The notes: a model not told the origin generated them from the sequence alone. A stretch of 64,000 bases of DNA from Blattabacterium cuenoti (GCF_014252335.1 NZ_CP059218.1:393078-457077), one strand, 5' to 3'; positions 1-9,541 are shown, counted from the stretch's first letter. Numbers and translations are program-made.

Positions 1-388
1 TATTGATTAATACTTCTTTGTTAGCTATATCTGTTATTGATACTTTTTGATCTGTATTTGTTATTATGTTTTTGTTAGTAGCATTAGCTATATCTTTTGT
101 TGATATGTTTTTATCATCTGTATTTGTATTGATAATTACTTTTTTTTTATATTCTGTATTTTTCTTCCAACTTAATAAAGGATTGGTATGATAATTTCTC
201 ATATTTTTTACATTTCTAATGTCTTGATAATACATTTTTTTTTTATGAAAATGATATGCATATTTTTTATAATTATAAATATTTACCATATTATTAGGTC
301 CATCAATATCACATAATATATCCTCTTCATCATCACAAGCTATTAATAAAAAAATAGACAATAAGAAAAGGATGATTTTAATTTTCAT
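1..388 (-). CDS. Hypothetical lipoprotein, C-terminus beyond the window
   Basis: This reading frame starts at an ATG at 388 and is still open at base 1, so about 129 residues are visible. The N-terminus is a lipoprotein signal: a basic start, a Leu/Ile-rich core and a lipobox ending in Ala-Cys at residue 18. The Cys is followed at once by five acidic residues (DDEED), which resembles the surface-export signal described for Bacteroidetes lipoproteins; that reading is inference. The first half of the mature part is Tyr/His/Lys-rich. The second half is Asn/Thr-rich and carries a 21-residue tandem repeat. I recognise no domain or function. It probably ends in an outer-membrane or periplasmic location after processing by LspA, which is encoded in this window. 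Confidence 0.8.
   Translation of the reverse strand, partial: MKIKIILFLLSIFLLIACDDEEDILCDIDGPNNMVNIYNYKKYAYHFHKKKMYYQDIRNVKNMRNYHTNPLLSWKKNTEYKKKVIINTNTDDKNISTKDIANATNKNIITNTDQKVSITDIANKEVLIN
15..133 (-). repeat. In-frame 63-bp tandem repeat in the lipoprotein gene
   Basis: The segment gctatatct at 24 recurs as gctatatctt at 87, a spacing of 63 bases or 21 codons. On the minus strand both copies encode a TNTD-x9-DIAN-like unit. At least two imperfect copies are visible, and the array may continue past the left edge of the window. Confidence 0.6.
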
Positions 389-457
389 AATAAGATTTGT
401 TTTGTCACTTATTTTTTATTATTTTTTATAAATTAATTTATGAGTTATTTGTTTATA

Positions 458-976
458 TTATTTTGAATTATGATTATGTGTGATATCTTTATCAAATAAA
501 TACCATCCACTTTTATCTTCTTCAATTAATTTAATTTTATCTAGATATTTTTTTATTAAATTTTCTTCTTCTATTTGTTCTTGTATATACCATTGTAAAA
601 AATGATATGTAAAATAATCATGTTCTTTTAATGATAATTTAACTAAATCACTAACTTTTTGAGAAATTATTTGTTCATGTTTAAATAAATTTTTAAATAC
701 ATCTTGTATTGAATTACATTGAGATGTTATATTCATATTATTATGAATATTTATATTATTCAGATCTGCATATCCACCTCGTTTATTAATGTATTTAATT
801 AATTTTATCATATGAATATTTTCTTCTTGTGAATGATCATATAAAAAATGTGATATTCCATCAAATTCTCCATATTTATGTTCAACCCAAGATGCCATAG
901 ATAAATATAAGAGAGAAGATTCTAATTCTTTATGAAATTGTTTTTTTAATTCTAATTCTATAATGTGTTTTATCAT
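458..976 (-). CDS. ftnA: Ferritin, iron storage protein
   Basis: A 172-residue protein of the prokaryotic non-haem ferritin family, which oxidises Fe(II) at a dinuclear centre and stores it as a mineral core in a 24-subunit shell. The ligand pattern of E. coli FtnA is visible: Glu17 before the SSLLY segment, the E52-x-x-H55 pair in QEENIH, the KHEQ segment near residue 98, and the late QEQIEEE helix. Length matches the family (about 165-175 residues). It lies 11 bases downstream of dapA on the same strand and is probably co-transcribed with it. In an endosymbiont it likely buffers host-derived iron and peroxide. Family call is secure; the exact symbol is by analogy. Confidence 0.92.
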   Translation of the reverse strand: MIKHIIELELKKQFHKELESSLLYLSMASWVEHKYGEFDGISHFLYDHSQEENIHMIKLIKYINKRGGYADLNNINIHNNMNITSQCNSIQDVFKNLFKHEQIISQKVSDLVKLSLKEHDYFTYHFLQWYIQEQIEEENLIKKYLDKIKLIEEDKSGWYLFDKDITHNHNSK

Positions 977-987
977 TGATTTTTTAT

Positions 988-1869
988 TTAAAATTTTTTG
1001 ATTTTTAAAAATGTGGTCATTTTTTTAATTAAAGTATTTGTACCTTCTAATAATGGTAATCTTACATATGGATGACAAATCCCCATAATACTCAAAAAAG
1101 TTTTTATACCAACAGGATTTCCTTCTTCATAAAGATATTTAATCATATCTAAAATATTATAATAAATATGAAAAGATTCTTGAACTTTTTTATTAAGAGC
1201 TAAAGAAACCATTTTAGATATTTCGTTAGGGAATCCTTGTGCTATAACAGAAATTACTCCATCTCCACCACCTAATATTATAGGTAATGTAATAAAATCA
1301 TCACCAGAAATTACATAAAAATGTTTTGGTTTTTCTGCTATGATATTATATGTTTGTAAAATACATCCAGACGCCTCTTTAATTCCTATAATATTTTTAT
1401 AATTACTAGCTAAACGAATAACTGTATTAGGATGTATATTAACACCAGTTCTTTTAGGAACATTATATATAATTATATCACTATTAGTATGACTAGAAAT
1501 TGATTTAAAATGTTGATATATACCTTCTTGAGTAGGATTATTATAATATGGGGTAACTGATAAAATAGCAATAAATTCAGATAAATCAATATTATTCATT
1601 TTATTTATAACTTCCTTAGTGTTATTTCCACCTATACCTAAAACTAATGGTAAGCTATTATTATTTATTGTTTTAATACATTGAATAATTTCTTCTTGTT
1701 CTTTATTATTTAAAGTAGGATATTCTGATGTTGTGCCTAATAATACTAAATAATCTACTTTTTCTTTTACATATTTTATCAAATTTATTATTCCATCAAA
1801 ATCAATATCTCTATTTTTTTTAAATGGAGTAACTAATGCTACACCTGTTCCACCAATAAATTTTTTCAT
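988..1869 (-). CDS. dapA: 4-hydroxy-tetrahydrodipicolinate synthase
   Basis: A 293-residue class I aldolase-fold protein that condenses pyruvate with aspartate semialdehyde, the first committed step to diaminopimelate and lysine. Visible motifs are the N-terminal GGTGVALVTPF, the catalytic Tyr135 in YNVPKRTG, Arg140, and the Schiff-base Lys164 in GIKEASG. The usual GTTGES loop reads GTTSEY (45-50), so the second Gly and the Ser are replaced while the catalytic Thr pair is kept. Length is normal. It precedes ferritin with an 11-base gap. Diaminopimelate is needed for peptidoglycan and lysine is a nutrient typically provisioned by insect symbionts; the latter is inference here. Confidence 0.95.
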   Translation of the reverse strand: MKKFIGGTGVALVTPFKKNRDIDFDGIINLIKYVKEKVDYLVLLGTTSEYPTLNNKEQEEIIQCIKTINNNSLPLVLGIGGNNTKEVINKMNNIDLSEFIAILSVTPYYNNPTQEGIYQHFKSISSHTNSDIIIYNVPKRTGVNIHPNTVIRLASNYKNIIGIKEASGCILQTYNIIAEKPKHFYVISGDDFITLPIILGGGDGVISVIAQGFPNEISKMVSLALNKKVQESFHIYYNILDMIKYLYEEGNPVGIKTFLSIMGICHPYVRLPLLEGTNTLIKKMTTFLKIKKF

Positions 1870-1913
1870 TTTTATTTTTAATTAATTTTGCAGATGTAGA
1901 ATGAACATAATAT

Positions 1914-2207
1914 TTAAAAAATTTTTTTATTTTTTTGTTTTGCAACAGATACTACAATATTTCTTCCCATTAATTCTGTTCCATTTAATTTTTCTATAGC
2001 CAATTTTGCATGTTCTTCATTAGACATTTCTATAAATCCAAATCCTTTACTTCTTTTTTTATATGATGAATCATCAAAAATAATTTTCGCATTAATTACA
2101 TTTCCTATACCTATAGATGATTCAAAATGATCTTTTAATTCTTTTTCTGTAATATTATATGATAAATTTCCAACATATAATTTCGTATTTAATTTTGTAT
2201 TTTTCAT
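1914..2207 (-). CDS. RRM-type RNA-binding protein
   Basis: A single RNA recognition motif of the glycine-rich RNA-binding type. RNP2 reads LYVGNLSYN and RNP1 reads KGFGFIEM, followed by the GTELMGR turn, so the fold is complete in under 100 residues. A longer frame exists from an ATG at 2234, but I prefer the ATG at 2207. It gives the usual short N-terminus before RNP2, and a promoter-like -7 box (2232-2239) covers the upstream ATG. Such proteins are common in Bacteroidetes and cyanobacteria, often as cold-shock or RNA-chaperone factors; the target RNAs here are unknown. It is transcribed away from pncB. Confidence 0.85.
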   Translation of the reverse strand: MKNTKLNTKLYVGNLSYNITEKELKDHFESSIGIGNVINAKIIFDDSSYKKRSKGFGFIEMSNEEHAKLAIEKLNGTELMGRNIVVSVAKQKNKKIF

Positions 2208-2231
2208 AAATTCATTTTTTTTAAATAAAAG

Positions 2232-2239
2232 CAAATTTA
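2232..2239 (-). promoter_or_regulatory. Candidate Bacteroidetes -7 box for the RRM gene
   Basis: On the minus strand this reads TAAATTTG, a full match to TAnnTTTG. No TTTG lies at the expected -33 distance, so it is only a half promoter. It fits a transcript starting near 2226, just before the preferred start codon. Confidence 0.35.
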
Positions 2240-2268
2240 GAAAAATATATTTAATATCTTTTTATTTA

Positions 2269-3450
2269 ATGAATATTCCTAGAATTTCATCTTTATTAGA
2301 TAATGATTTTTATAAATTTACTATGCAAAATGCAGTACTTAAATTATTTCCTAATGTTCAAGTTAAATATCAATTTATAAATAGAGGATACCATCATTTT
2401 CCCAAAAATTTTGGAAATATTTTAAAAGAAATATTATGTACTATGAAAAATTTAAAATTAACTTATACAGAACGATTATATTTAGAAAAATATTGTCCAT
2501 GTTTTGATTCTACTTATTTAAATTTTTTACATCATTATAGATATAATCCTAAAGAAGTTACGATTATACAAACTGGCTCACATATGAATATGTATATTGA
2601 AGGATTATGGAGTAGAACAATTTTATGGGAAGTACCATTATTAGCATTAATAAGTGAATTATATTATAAAATAACTAATTTACAACGAATATCATATAAT
2701 AAAATTATTATTTCTACAATAAATAAATTAAAAATTTATCAAAATTTAAATGTAAAAATAGGTGAATATGGTACTAGAAGAAGATACTCTTATAAAGTAC
2801 ATAAAACAATTTTAAACATTTTTAATAAAAAAAAATATACATGTTTTATAGGAAGCAGTAATGTTCATTTTTCTAAAAATTTATCTATGAAACCAATTGG
2901 CACACAAGGACATGAATGGACTATGTTTCATGCAGCACAATATGGTATTAATCAAGCTAATCAACTAGCTATGCTAAATTGGATAAATATTTATAAAAAT
3001 AAATTACATAATATAGCTTTATCTGATACTTATACTACACCAATGTTTTTTAAAAATTTTAATAAAACATTAACAAATCAATTTCAAGGAATTAGACATG
3101 ACAGTGGAAATCCATTCATATTTATCAATAAAACACTAAAACATTATAATAAATTTCATATTAATCCATTAAATAAAACAATTATTTTTTCAGATAATTT
3201 AAATCCAAATACAGTTGCTAAAATTGCTTCTTTTTGTAAAAAAAAGATCAATTCATTATTTTGTATAGGAACTAATTTTACTAATGATGTTGGAGTTAAC
3301 ACATTAAATATAGTAATTAAAATGATTAAAACTAATCCAAAAAATAAATGGATATATGTAGTAAAATTATCTGATAATCATACCAAATCAACAGGTCAAA
3401 AAAATATGATTCATTTAGTCAAACAAATAGTAAAAAAATCATTATTATGA
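2269..3450 (+). CDS. pncB: Nicotinate phosphoribosyltransferase
   Basis: A 393-residue enzyme joining nicotinate and PRPP to give nicotinate mononucleotide in the Preiss-Handler NAD salvage route. The N-terminal LLDNDFYKFTMQ, the GTRRRYS segment (168-174), the GTQGHEW loop holding the histidine that is phosphorylated in this family (His215), and the IRHDSGNP ribose-phosphate motif are all visible. Length is typical. It is transcribed divergently from the RRM gene and followed 47 bases later by miaB. Retention suggests that NAD is made from imported or recycled nicotinate. Confidence 0.94.
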   Translation: MNIPRISSLLDNDFYKFTMQNAVLKLFPNVQVKYQFINRGYHHFPKNFGNILKEILCTMKNLKLTYTERLYLEKYCPCFDSTYLNFLHHYRYNPKEVTIIQTGSHMNMYIEGLWSRTILWEVPLLALISELYYKITNLQRISYNKIIISTINKLKIYQNLNVKIGEYGTRRRYSYKVHKTILNIFNKKKYTCFIGSSNVHFSKNLSMKPIGTQGHEWTMFHAAQYGINQANQLAMLNWINIYKNKLHNIALSDTYTTPMFFKNFNKTLTNQFQGIRHDSGNPFIFINKTLKHYNKFHINPLNKTIIFSDNLNPNTVAKIASFCKKKINSLFCIGTNFTNDVGVNTLNIVIKMIKTNPKNKWIYVVKLSDNHTKSTGQKNMIHLVKQIVKKSLL

Positions 3451-3497
3451 CATAATGACATTATATTGTTATATCTTTATAATTAAGATACTTTGTT

Positions 3498-4853
3498 ATG
3501 TTAAATACCATTAATAATAATCTGTTTTATATTGAAACCTATGGTTGTCAAATGAATAGTTCAGATAGTGAAATTATAATTTCGATATTATTAAAAAAAG
3601 GATTTTATTTAACATATAATATAGAAAAAGCTAATATTATTTTATTAAATACTTGTGCTATACGAGAAAAGGCAAAAGTTACTATCATAAATAGATTACA
3701 ATATTTAAAATCATTAACTCAAAATAAAAATAAAATATTTGGTATTATTGGTTGTTTATCAAAAATTGAAAACGAATTTGTATCTAAAAAACTTGTAGAT
3801 TTTTCCATTAATCCAAATTCTTATAAAGAAATTCCAAACATTATTAATTATATTAAACAAGGAAAAAAAATTAATTTTTATAAACTTAATACTAATAAAA
3901 CAGAAAATTACGAAAATATATATCCATTTAGACAAAAAAATAAAGTTACTGCATTTTTAAGTATTATTAGAGGGTGTAATAATATGTGTACATTTTGTAT
4001 AGTACCTTTTACAAGAGGAAGAGAAAGTAGCAGAAATCCATATTCTATTCTGACAGAATGTAAAAAATTATATAATAATGGATATAAAGAAATAACATTA
4101 TTAGGTCAAAATGTAGATTCTTATTTATGGATCAAAACTTATAATAATCATAAAATTCATGTTAATTTTGCTCAATTATTAAATTTATTAGCTACTCACT
4201 TACCATTTATGAGAATTAGATTTACAACATCTAATCCTCATGATTTTTCTGATGAAATAATTCAAAGTCTATCTAGATATTCTAATATTTGTAAACATAT
4301 TCATTTACCAGTTCAATCTGGAAGCAATAAAATGTTAAAATTAATGAATAGACAGTATACAAGAGAACATTATATTTTGTTAATAAAAAAAATTAAAAAA
4401 ATAATCCCTGAATGTTCCATTTCTCATGATATTATGACTGGATTTTGTCATGAAAATGAAGAAGATCATAAATCTACAATAAGTTTAATGAATCAAATCA
4501 AATATCATTATGGATATATGTTTATGTATTCTCCAAGACCTGGTACTTATGCTTATAGACAATTACCAGATAATGTACCATATGAAATAAAAAAAAGAAG
4601 ATTACAAGAAATTATTACTCTTCAAAAACAACATTCATATTTTCACATGAAACAATATATAGGACATATACAAGAAGTATTGATTGAAGGATGTTCTAAG
4701 AAAAATAATATGTATTTGTATGGTAAAAATACACAAAATATTACAGTAGTGTTTCCAAAAAAAAATTATAAAATTGGAAATTTTGTTTATGTGAAAATAT
4801 TGGATTGTACATCAGCTACATTAATAGGTAATATAATTAAATACATTAATTAA
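3498..4853 (+). CDS. miaB: tRNA-2-methylthio-N6-isopentenyladenosine methylthiotransferase
   Basis: A 451-residue radical-SAM methylthiotransferase that adds a methylthio group at A37 of tRNAs already carrying isopentenyladenosine. The N-terminal domain supplies cluster cysteines C17 (ETYGCQMN), C53 (NTCAIRE) and C86 (IGCL). The radical-SAM motif is C160-x3-C164-x2-C167 in RGCNNMCTFC, and a TRAM-like beta domain ends the protein. Its substrate-making partner MiaA is encoded at 22.8 kb, so the complete ms2i6A37 route is kept. The next gene starts 6 bases after its stop, suggesting co-transcription. Confidence 0.95.
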   Translation: MLNTINNNLFYIETYGCQMNSSDSEIIISILLKKGFYLTYNIEKANIILLNTCAIREKAKVTIINRLQYLKSLTQNKNKIFGIIGCLSKIENEFVSKKLVDFSINPNSYKEIPNIINYIKQGKKINFYKLNTNKTENYENIYPFRQKNKVTAFLSIIRGCNNMCTFCIVPFTRGRESSRNPYSILTECKKLYNNGYKEITLLGQNVDSYLWIKTYNNHKIHVNFAQLLNLLATHLPFMRIRFTTSNPHDFSDEIIQSLSRYSNICKHIHLPVQSGSNKMLKLMNRQYTREHYILLIKKIKKIIPECSISHDIMTGFCHENEEDHKSTISLMNQIKYHYGYMFMYSPRPGTYAYRQLPDNVPYEIKKRRLQEIITLQKQHSYFHMKQYIGHIQEVLIEGCSKKNNMYLYGKNTQNITVVFPKKNYKIGNFVYVKILDCTSATLIGNIIKYIN

Positions 4854-4859
4854 TTCTAT

Positions 4860-6107
4860 ATGGAGCATACTATTCAAAATATCAAAAGTAAACTTAATAT
4901 TATTGGAAATGATTATGCATTACATAGAGCTTTAGAAAAATCCATTCAAGTTGCACAAACAGATATTTCGGTCTTAGTATTAGGCGAAAGTGGAGTTGGA
5001 AAAGAATTTATTCCAAAAATAATTCATCAATTGTCATACAGAAAACATTGTCCATACATTTCTATTAATTGTGGAGCTATTCCAGAAGGAACTATTGATA
5101 GTGAATTATTTGGCCATGAAAAAGGATCTTTTACTGGTGCTAATAATATGAGAAAAGGATACTTTGAGGAAGCTAATGGAGGAACTATTTTTTTAGATGA
5201 AGTTGGAGAATTACCAATTGCTACTCAAATACGTCTTTTACGAATATTAGAATCTGGAGAATTTATTAAAGTTGGATCTTCTAAAATTCAAAAAACTAAT
5301 ATTAGAATTATTGCTGCTACTAATGTAAATATGCAATATTCTATTCAAAATGGACAATTTAGAGAAGATTTATATTATAGATTAAATACAGTAGAAATTA
5401 ATATACCAGCATTAAGATTTAGAAAACATGATATTAGATTATTAATAAAAAAATTTTCTAATGATTTTTCTGACAAATATAATATGCCATCTATTCAATT
5501 TACAGAAGAATCTATACGATATTTAGAAGCATATTCTTGGCCTGGTAATGTTAGACAATTAAAAAATATTATAGAACAAATTTCTGTAGTGGAAATCAAC
5601 AGAAATATTTGTATCGATAACTTAAAAGAATATTTACCAAATCATATTACATCTATTGCTCATAATGAAAAAATTTATTCTCATTTTTCAACTAATCATG
5701 AAAGAGATTTTTTATATCAATTTTTATTTGATCTAAAAAGTAATTTAAATAATTTGAAAAATTTAATATTTCAATGGATTAAACAAGATGATGTTTTTTT
5801 AAAAAAAAATAAACATTTAATAGAAAAAATATTTGGAAATATTTTTCATTCATCTATTTATGATAAAAAACTAGATTCTATTTATCAATTAGTAAATTCA
5901 TCATCATCATCAAAAGATAATATTCATAATGAAATGTCTGTTAATGTTAAAAAAAGTGACTTAAATTCTTTTTCATTACAAGAAAAAGAAATAGAATTTA
6001 TTCAAAAAGCTTTAATAAAACATAGAGGTAAAAGAAAACAAGCAGCAAAAGATTTGGGTATTTCTGAACGAACATTATATAGAAAAATTAAACAATATGG
6101 ATTATAA
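4860..6107 (+). CDS. Sigma-54-dependent transcriptional activator lacking a sensor domain
   Basis: A 415-residue bacterial enhancer-binding protein. The AAA+ domain begins almost at the N-terminus: Walker A GESGVGKE (42-49), the sigma-54 contact loop GSFTGA (89-94) and Walker B TIFLDEVGE (109-117). A Lys/Asn-rich linker follows, and residues about 373-415 form a Fis-type helix-turn-helix (GKRKQAAKDLGISERTLYRK). There is no receiver, GAF or PAS domain, so it resembles PspF in layout and cannot be controlled by phosphorylation in the usual way. It sits 6 bases after miaB, just before secG and groESL. One of very few regulators visible here; targets are inferred only. Confidence 0.92.
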   Translation: MEHTIQNIKSKLNIIGNDYALHRALEKSIQVAQTDISVLVLGESGVGKEFIPKIIHQLSYRKHCPYISINCGAIPEGTIDSELFGHEKGSFTGANNMRKGYFEEANGGTIFLDEVGELPIATQIRLLRILESGEFIKVGSSKIQKTNIRIIAATNVNMQYSIQNGQFREDLYYRLNTVEINIPALRFRKHDIRLLIKKFSNDFSDKYNMPSIQFTEESIRYLEAYSWPGNVRQLKNIIEQISVVEINRNICIDNLKEYLPNHITSIAHNEKIYSHFSTNHERDFLYQFLFDLKSNLNNLKNLIFQWIKQDDVFLKKNKHLIEKIFGNIFHSSIYDKKLDSIYQLVNSSSSSKDNIHNEMSVNVKKSDLNSFSLQEKEIEFIQKALIKHRGKRKQAAKDLGISERTLYRKIKQYGL

Positions 6108-6125
6108 ATCAAATTCAAACATAAT

Positions 6126-6365
6126 ATGTATACAATGATATTACTTAGTATATTTATTATTTTTATATGTTGTTTATTAATTATAATAATTTTAATTCAA
6201 AATCCTAAAAAAGGAATGTTTTATCAACCATTTATTGAAAATAAAATCAAATTTTTTGGTATCAAACAAACTAATTTATTCTTAATAAATATAACTTGGA
6301 TATTAGCAATAATTATTTTAGTTTCTATTTGTTTATTTAATATTTTATTAAAAATTATGTCATAA
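6126..6365 (+). CDS. secG: Preprotein translocase subunit SecG
   Basis: A 79-residue protein with two hydrophobic segments (about 4-25 and 50-76) flanking a short loop with LIQNPKKG, the hallmark of SecG (usually LVQxPKGGG). SecG assists SecA-driven export through SecYE. The glycine-rich stretch after PK is reduced here to a single Gly. The ATG at 6126 gives the MYT start common in this family. Together with secE and yajC in this window it indicates a maintained Sec translocon. Its stop codon lies inside a perfect palindrome. Confidence 0.85.
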   Translation: MYTMILLSIFIIFICCLLIIIILIQNPKKGMFYQPFIENKIKFFGIKQTNLFLINITWILAIIILVSICLFNILLKIMS

Positions 6366-6372
6366 TGACATA
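6356..6372. repeat. Perfect 17-base palindrome at the secG stop codon
   Basis: TATGTCAT-A-ATGACATA has 8-base arms around a single central base. It has no following T-run, so it is not a classical terminator. The core CATAATGACAT also occurs at 3451-3461, just after the pncB stop. An operator role is possible but unproven. Confidence 0.45.
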
Positions 6373-6402
6373 TATATAAAAAATAAAATTAATTTTTTTT
6401 AT

Positions 6403-6420
6403 TTGGCATGTTTTTGGCTT
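6403..6420 (+). promoter_or_regulatory. Candidate sigma-54 promoter of groESL
   Basis: TTGGCATG-TTTT-TGGCTT places GG (6405-6406) and GC (6417-6418) 12 bases apart, as in the consensus TGGCACG-N4-TTGCW, with two differences. Transcription would start near 6429, giving a leader of about 29 bases to the groES ATG. A sigma-70 reading (TTGGCA and TATAAA) has a short 15-base spacer. A gene for a sigma-54 activator lies 300 bases upstream. Confidence 0.5.
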
Positions 6421-6457
6421 AATTATAAATTAACCGTAAACTTTAAAAATAATTAAT

Positions 6458-6736
6458 ATGATGGATGTAAAGATTAAACCTTTAGCAGATCGTGTATTAA
6501 TATTACCTGATCAAGCTGAAACACAAACAGCTTCAGGAATTATTATACCTGATACAGCTAAAGAAAAACCGCAAAAAGGTACTGTAGTTGCCATTGGTCA
6601 AGGAAAAAAAAATGAACCTATTACTTTAAAAAAAGGAGATAGGGTATTATATGGAAAGTATTCAGGAACAGAATTAAAATGGGAACAACAAGAATATTTA
6701 ATTATGAGAGAATCTGATATAATAGCAATTATATAA
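6458..6736 (+). CDS. groES: Co-chaperonin GroES
   Basis: A 92-residue Hsp10 that caps the GroEL cavity. The family signature KPLADRVLI follows the start, the mobile loop [19 protein letters not shown] is intact, and the C-terminal half has the usual GKYSGTE strand. The annotated start has two Met codons in tandem; either could be used. groEL follows 37 bases later, forming the standard operon. Strong GroESL expression is a known trait of insect endosymbionts and is thought to buffer destabilised proteins. The candidate sigma-54 promoter lies directly upstream. Confidence 0.97.
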   Translation: MMDVKIKPLADRVLILPDQAETQTASGIIIPDTAKEKPQKGTVVAIGQGKKNEPITLKKGDRVLYGKYSGTELKWEQQEYLIMRESDIIAII

Positions 6737-6767
6737 ATAATAATATTCAAAAATTTAAAAAAAATAA

Positions 6768-8417
<1,650 letters not shown>

Positions 8418-8446
8418 AATGAATTTTTATTTTGGCAGTATAGTAT

Positions 8447-8489
8447 AAAAAAAAAATAGTGTCTAATTTAAGACACTATTTTTTTTTAA
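8447..8489. terminator. Bidirectional intrinsic terminator after groEL
   Basis: The arms AATAGTGTCT (8455-8464) and AGACACTATT (8471-8480) flank a 6-base loop, with an A-run before and a T-run after, so it can work on both strands. It separates groEL from the convergent KdsC-like gene, whose stop codon lies in the T-run. Confidence 0.85.
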
Positions 8490-8986
8490 TTCCAATTATT
8501 TTGAATTTTCAATGTTTGTTCTATTACATCTCTGACACAACCTTGTCCTCCTTTTTTTGGAGAAATATATTTAGAAATTGCTTTAATTTCTGATACTGCA
8601 TCAAAAGGAGAACATGGTAAAGCAACAGATTTCATAATTTCAAGATCTGGAAGATCATCTCCCATATATAATATAGTATGTTTAGAAATATTTAGAATAT
8701 TACAATATTCATTAAAATATTTTTTTTTATTATAAATTCCTTGATAAATATGATTAATATTTAATTTTCTTAAACGTTTAAAGACCATTATATCAGAATT
8801 TCTTGTTATAATACATATATTATATCCTTTTTCTTTTGCTAATTTCATTGCAAATCCATCTTTCACCGACATTTTTTTTCCTATATATTCATTTGGATAT
8901 AAATATAACGTACTATCAGTCAATACTCCATCAACATCAAATATAAAAGTATGAATATTTTTCATAATATTCATATAATGTTTCAT
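8486..8986 (-). CDS. kdsC: KdsC-like HAD phosphatase (KDO 8-phosphate phosphatase family)
   Basis: A 166-residue HAD-superfamily phosphatase of the small, capless KdsC type. Motif I is FDVDGVLTD (16-24), motif II is the IITRNS strand, and the late motif is YMGDDLPDLEIM, followed by a GGQGCVRDVIE tail typical of KdsC. Known members hydrolyse 3-deoxy-manno-octulosonate 8-phosphate for lipopolysaccharide. No other lipid A or KDO gene is in this window, so the substrate is not confirmed. Several in-frame Met codons near the start (residues 1, 5 and 8) leave the exact start open. Confidence 0.8.
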   Translation of the reverse strand: MKHYMNIMKNIHTFIFDVDGVLTDSTLYLYPNEYIGKKMSVKDGFAMKLAKEKGYNICIITRNSDIMVFKRLRKLNINHIYQGIYNKKKYFNEYCNILNISKHTILYMGDDLPDLEIMKSVALPCSPFDAVSEIKAISKYISPKKGGQGCVRDVIEQTLKIQNNWN

Positions 8987-9014
8987 AATAGATAAAATAT
9001 TTAATTATCATTTT

Positions 9015-9054
9015 GTAGTCTATACTATACATGTTATAGTTTATACTAGACTAC
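9015..9054. repeat. Interrupted inverted repeat between two minus-strand genes
   Basis: Outer arms GTAGTCTA (9015-9022) and TAGACTAC (9047-9054) enclose inner arms ACTATA and TATAGT around a 5-base loop. There is no T-run, so it is not a typical terminator. It lies between the KdsC-like gene and the DUF3276 gene and could be an mRNA 3' end structure or an operator. Confidence 0.5.
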
Positions 9055-9110
9055 TATGATAAAATTCTAAATAATAATTTTTAATATATTTTTTTTCTGA
9101 TATTTTATTT

Positions 9111-9461
9111 TTAATGTGCAATATTTTTATTATTATTTTGATTATGGTTAAAAGATTGAAATTGTCCTTTAAAATCTTTTTGATGACGTTCTGAAATTAC
9201 TTCTTCTCCTTTTTCATTAATAATGAATTTAATCATATTATCTAATATATTTCTAAATTTAGAAAAATCTTCCTTATATAAATAAATTTTATGTTTTTTA
9301 TAAGTCATTTCTCCAGTTTCAGAAAAAGTTTTTTTACTTTCTGTAATAGTTAAATAATAATCACCTGCTCTAGTTTCTCTTGCATCAAAAAAATACGTAC
9401 GACTACCAGTTTTTAAAGTACGTGAACATATTTCATTTCTTATATTTTCTTTTTCTTCCAT
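9111..9461 (-). CDS. DUF3276 (PUR-alpha-like) nucleic-acid-binding protein
   Basis: A 116-residue protein with the Bacteroidetes DUF3276 signature: an N-terminal RTLKTGSRTYFFDARE strand, the YYLTITESKK strand, and a helix with YKEDFSKFRNILDNM. The family shares the PUR fold of eukaryotic Pur-alpha, which binds single-stranded DNA or RNA, and is close to universal in Bacteroidetes. Its role in these bacteria is not established. The tail is Gln/Asn/His-rich and disordered. It stands alone, with gaps of 124 bases downstream and 80 bases upstream. Its survival in a reduced genome suggests an essential or near-essential task. Confidence 0.88.
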   Translation of the reverse strand: MEEKENIRNEICSRTLKTGSRTYFFDARETRAGDYYLTITESKKTFSETGEMTYKKHKIYLYKEDFSKFRNILDNMIKFIINEKGEEVISERHQKDFKGQFQSFNHNQNNNKNIAH

Positions 9462-9541
9462 TTCAATAATTAATTATATTTGATAATATTCATAAAAATA
9501 AATAAAACAAATTAAAATAAAAAAAATGGTATATAAAAAAA

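Noticed and set aside
3470-3497. TACTTTG before miaB as a -7 promoter box
   Set aside because: The spacing within the box is one base short and the ATG follows immediately, leaving no room for a transcript start.
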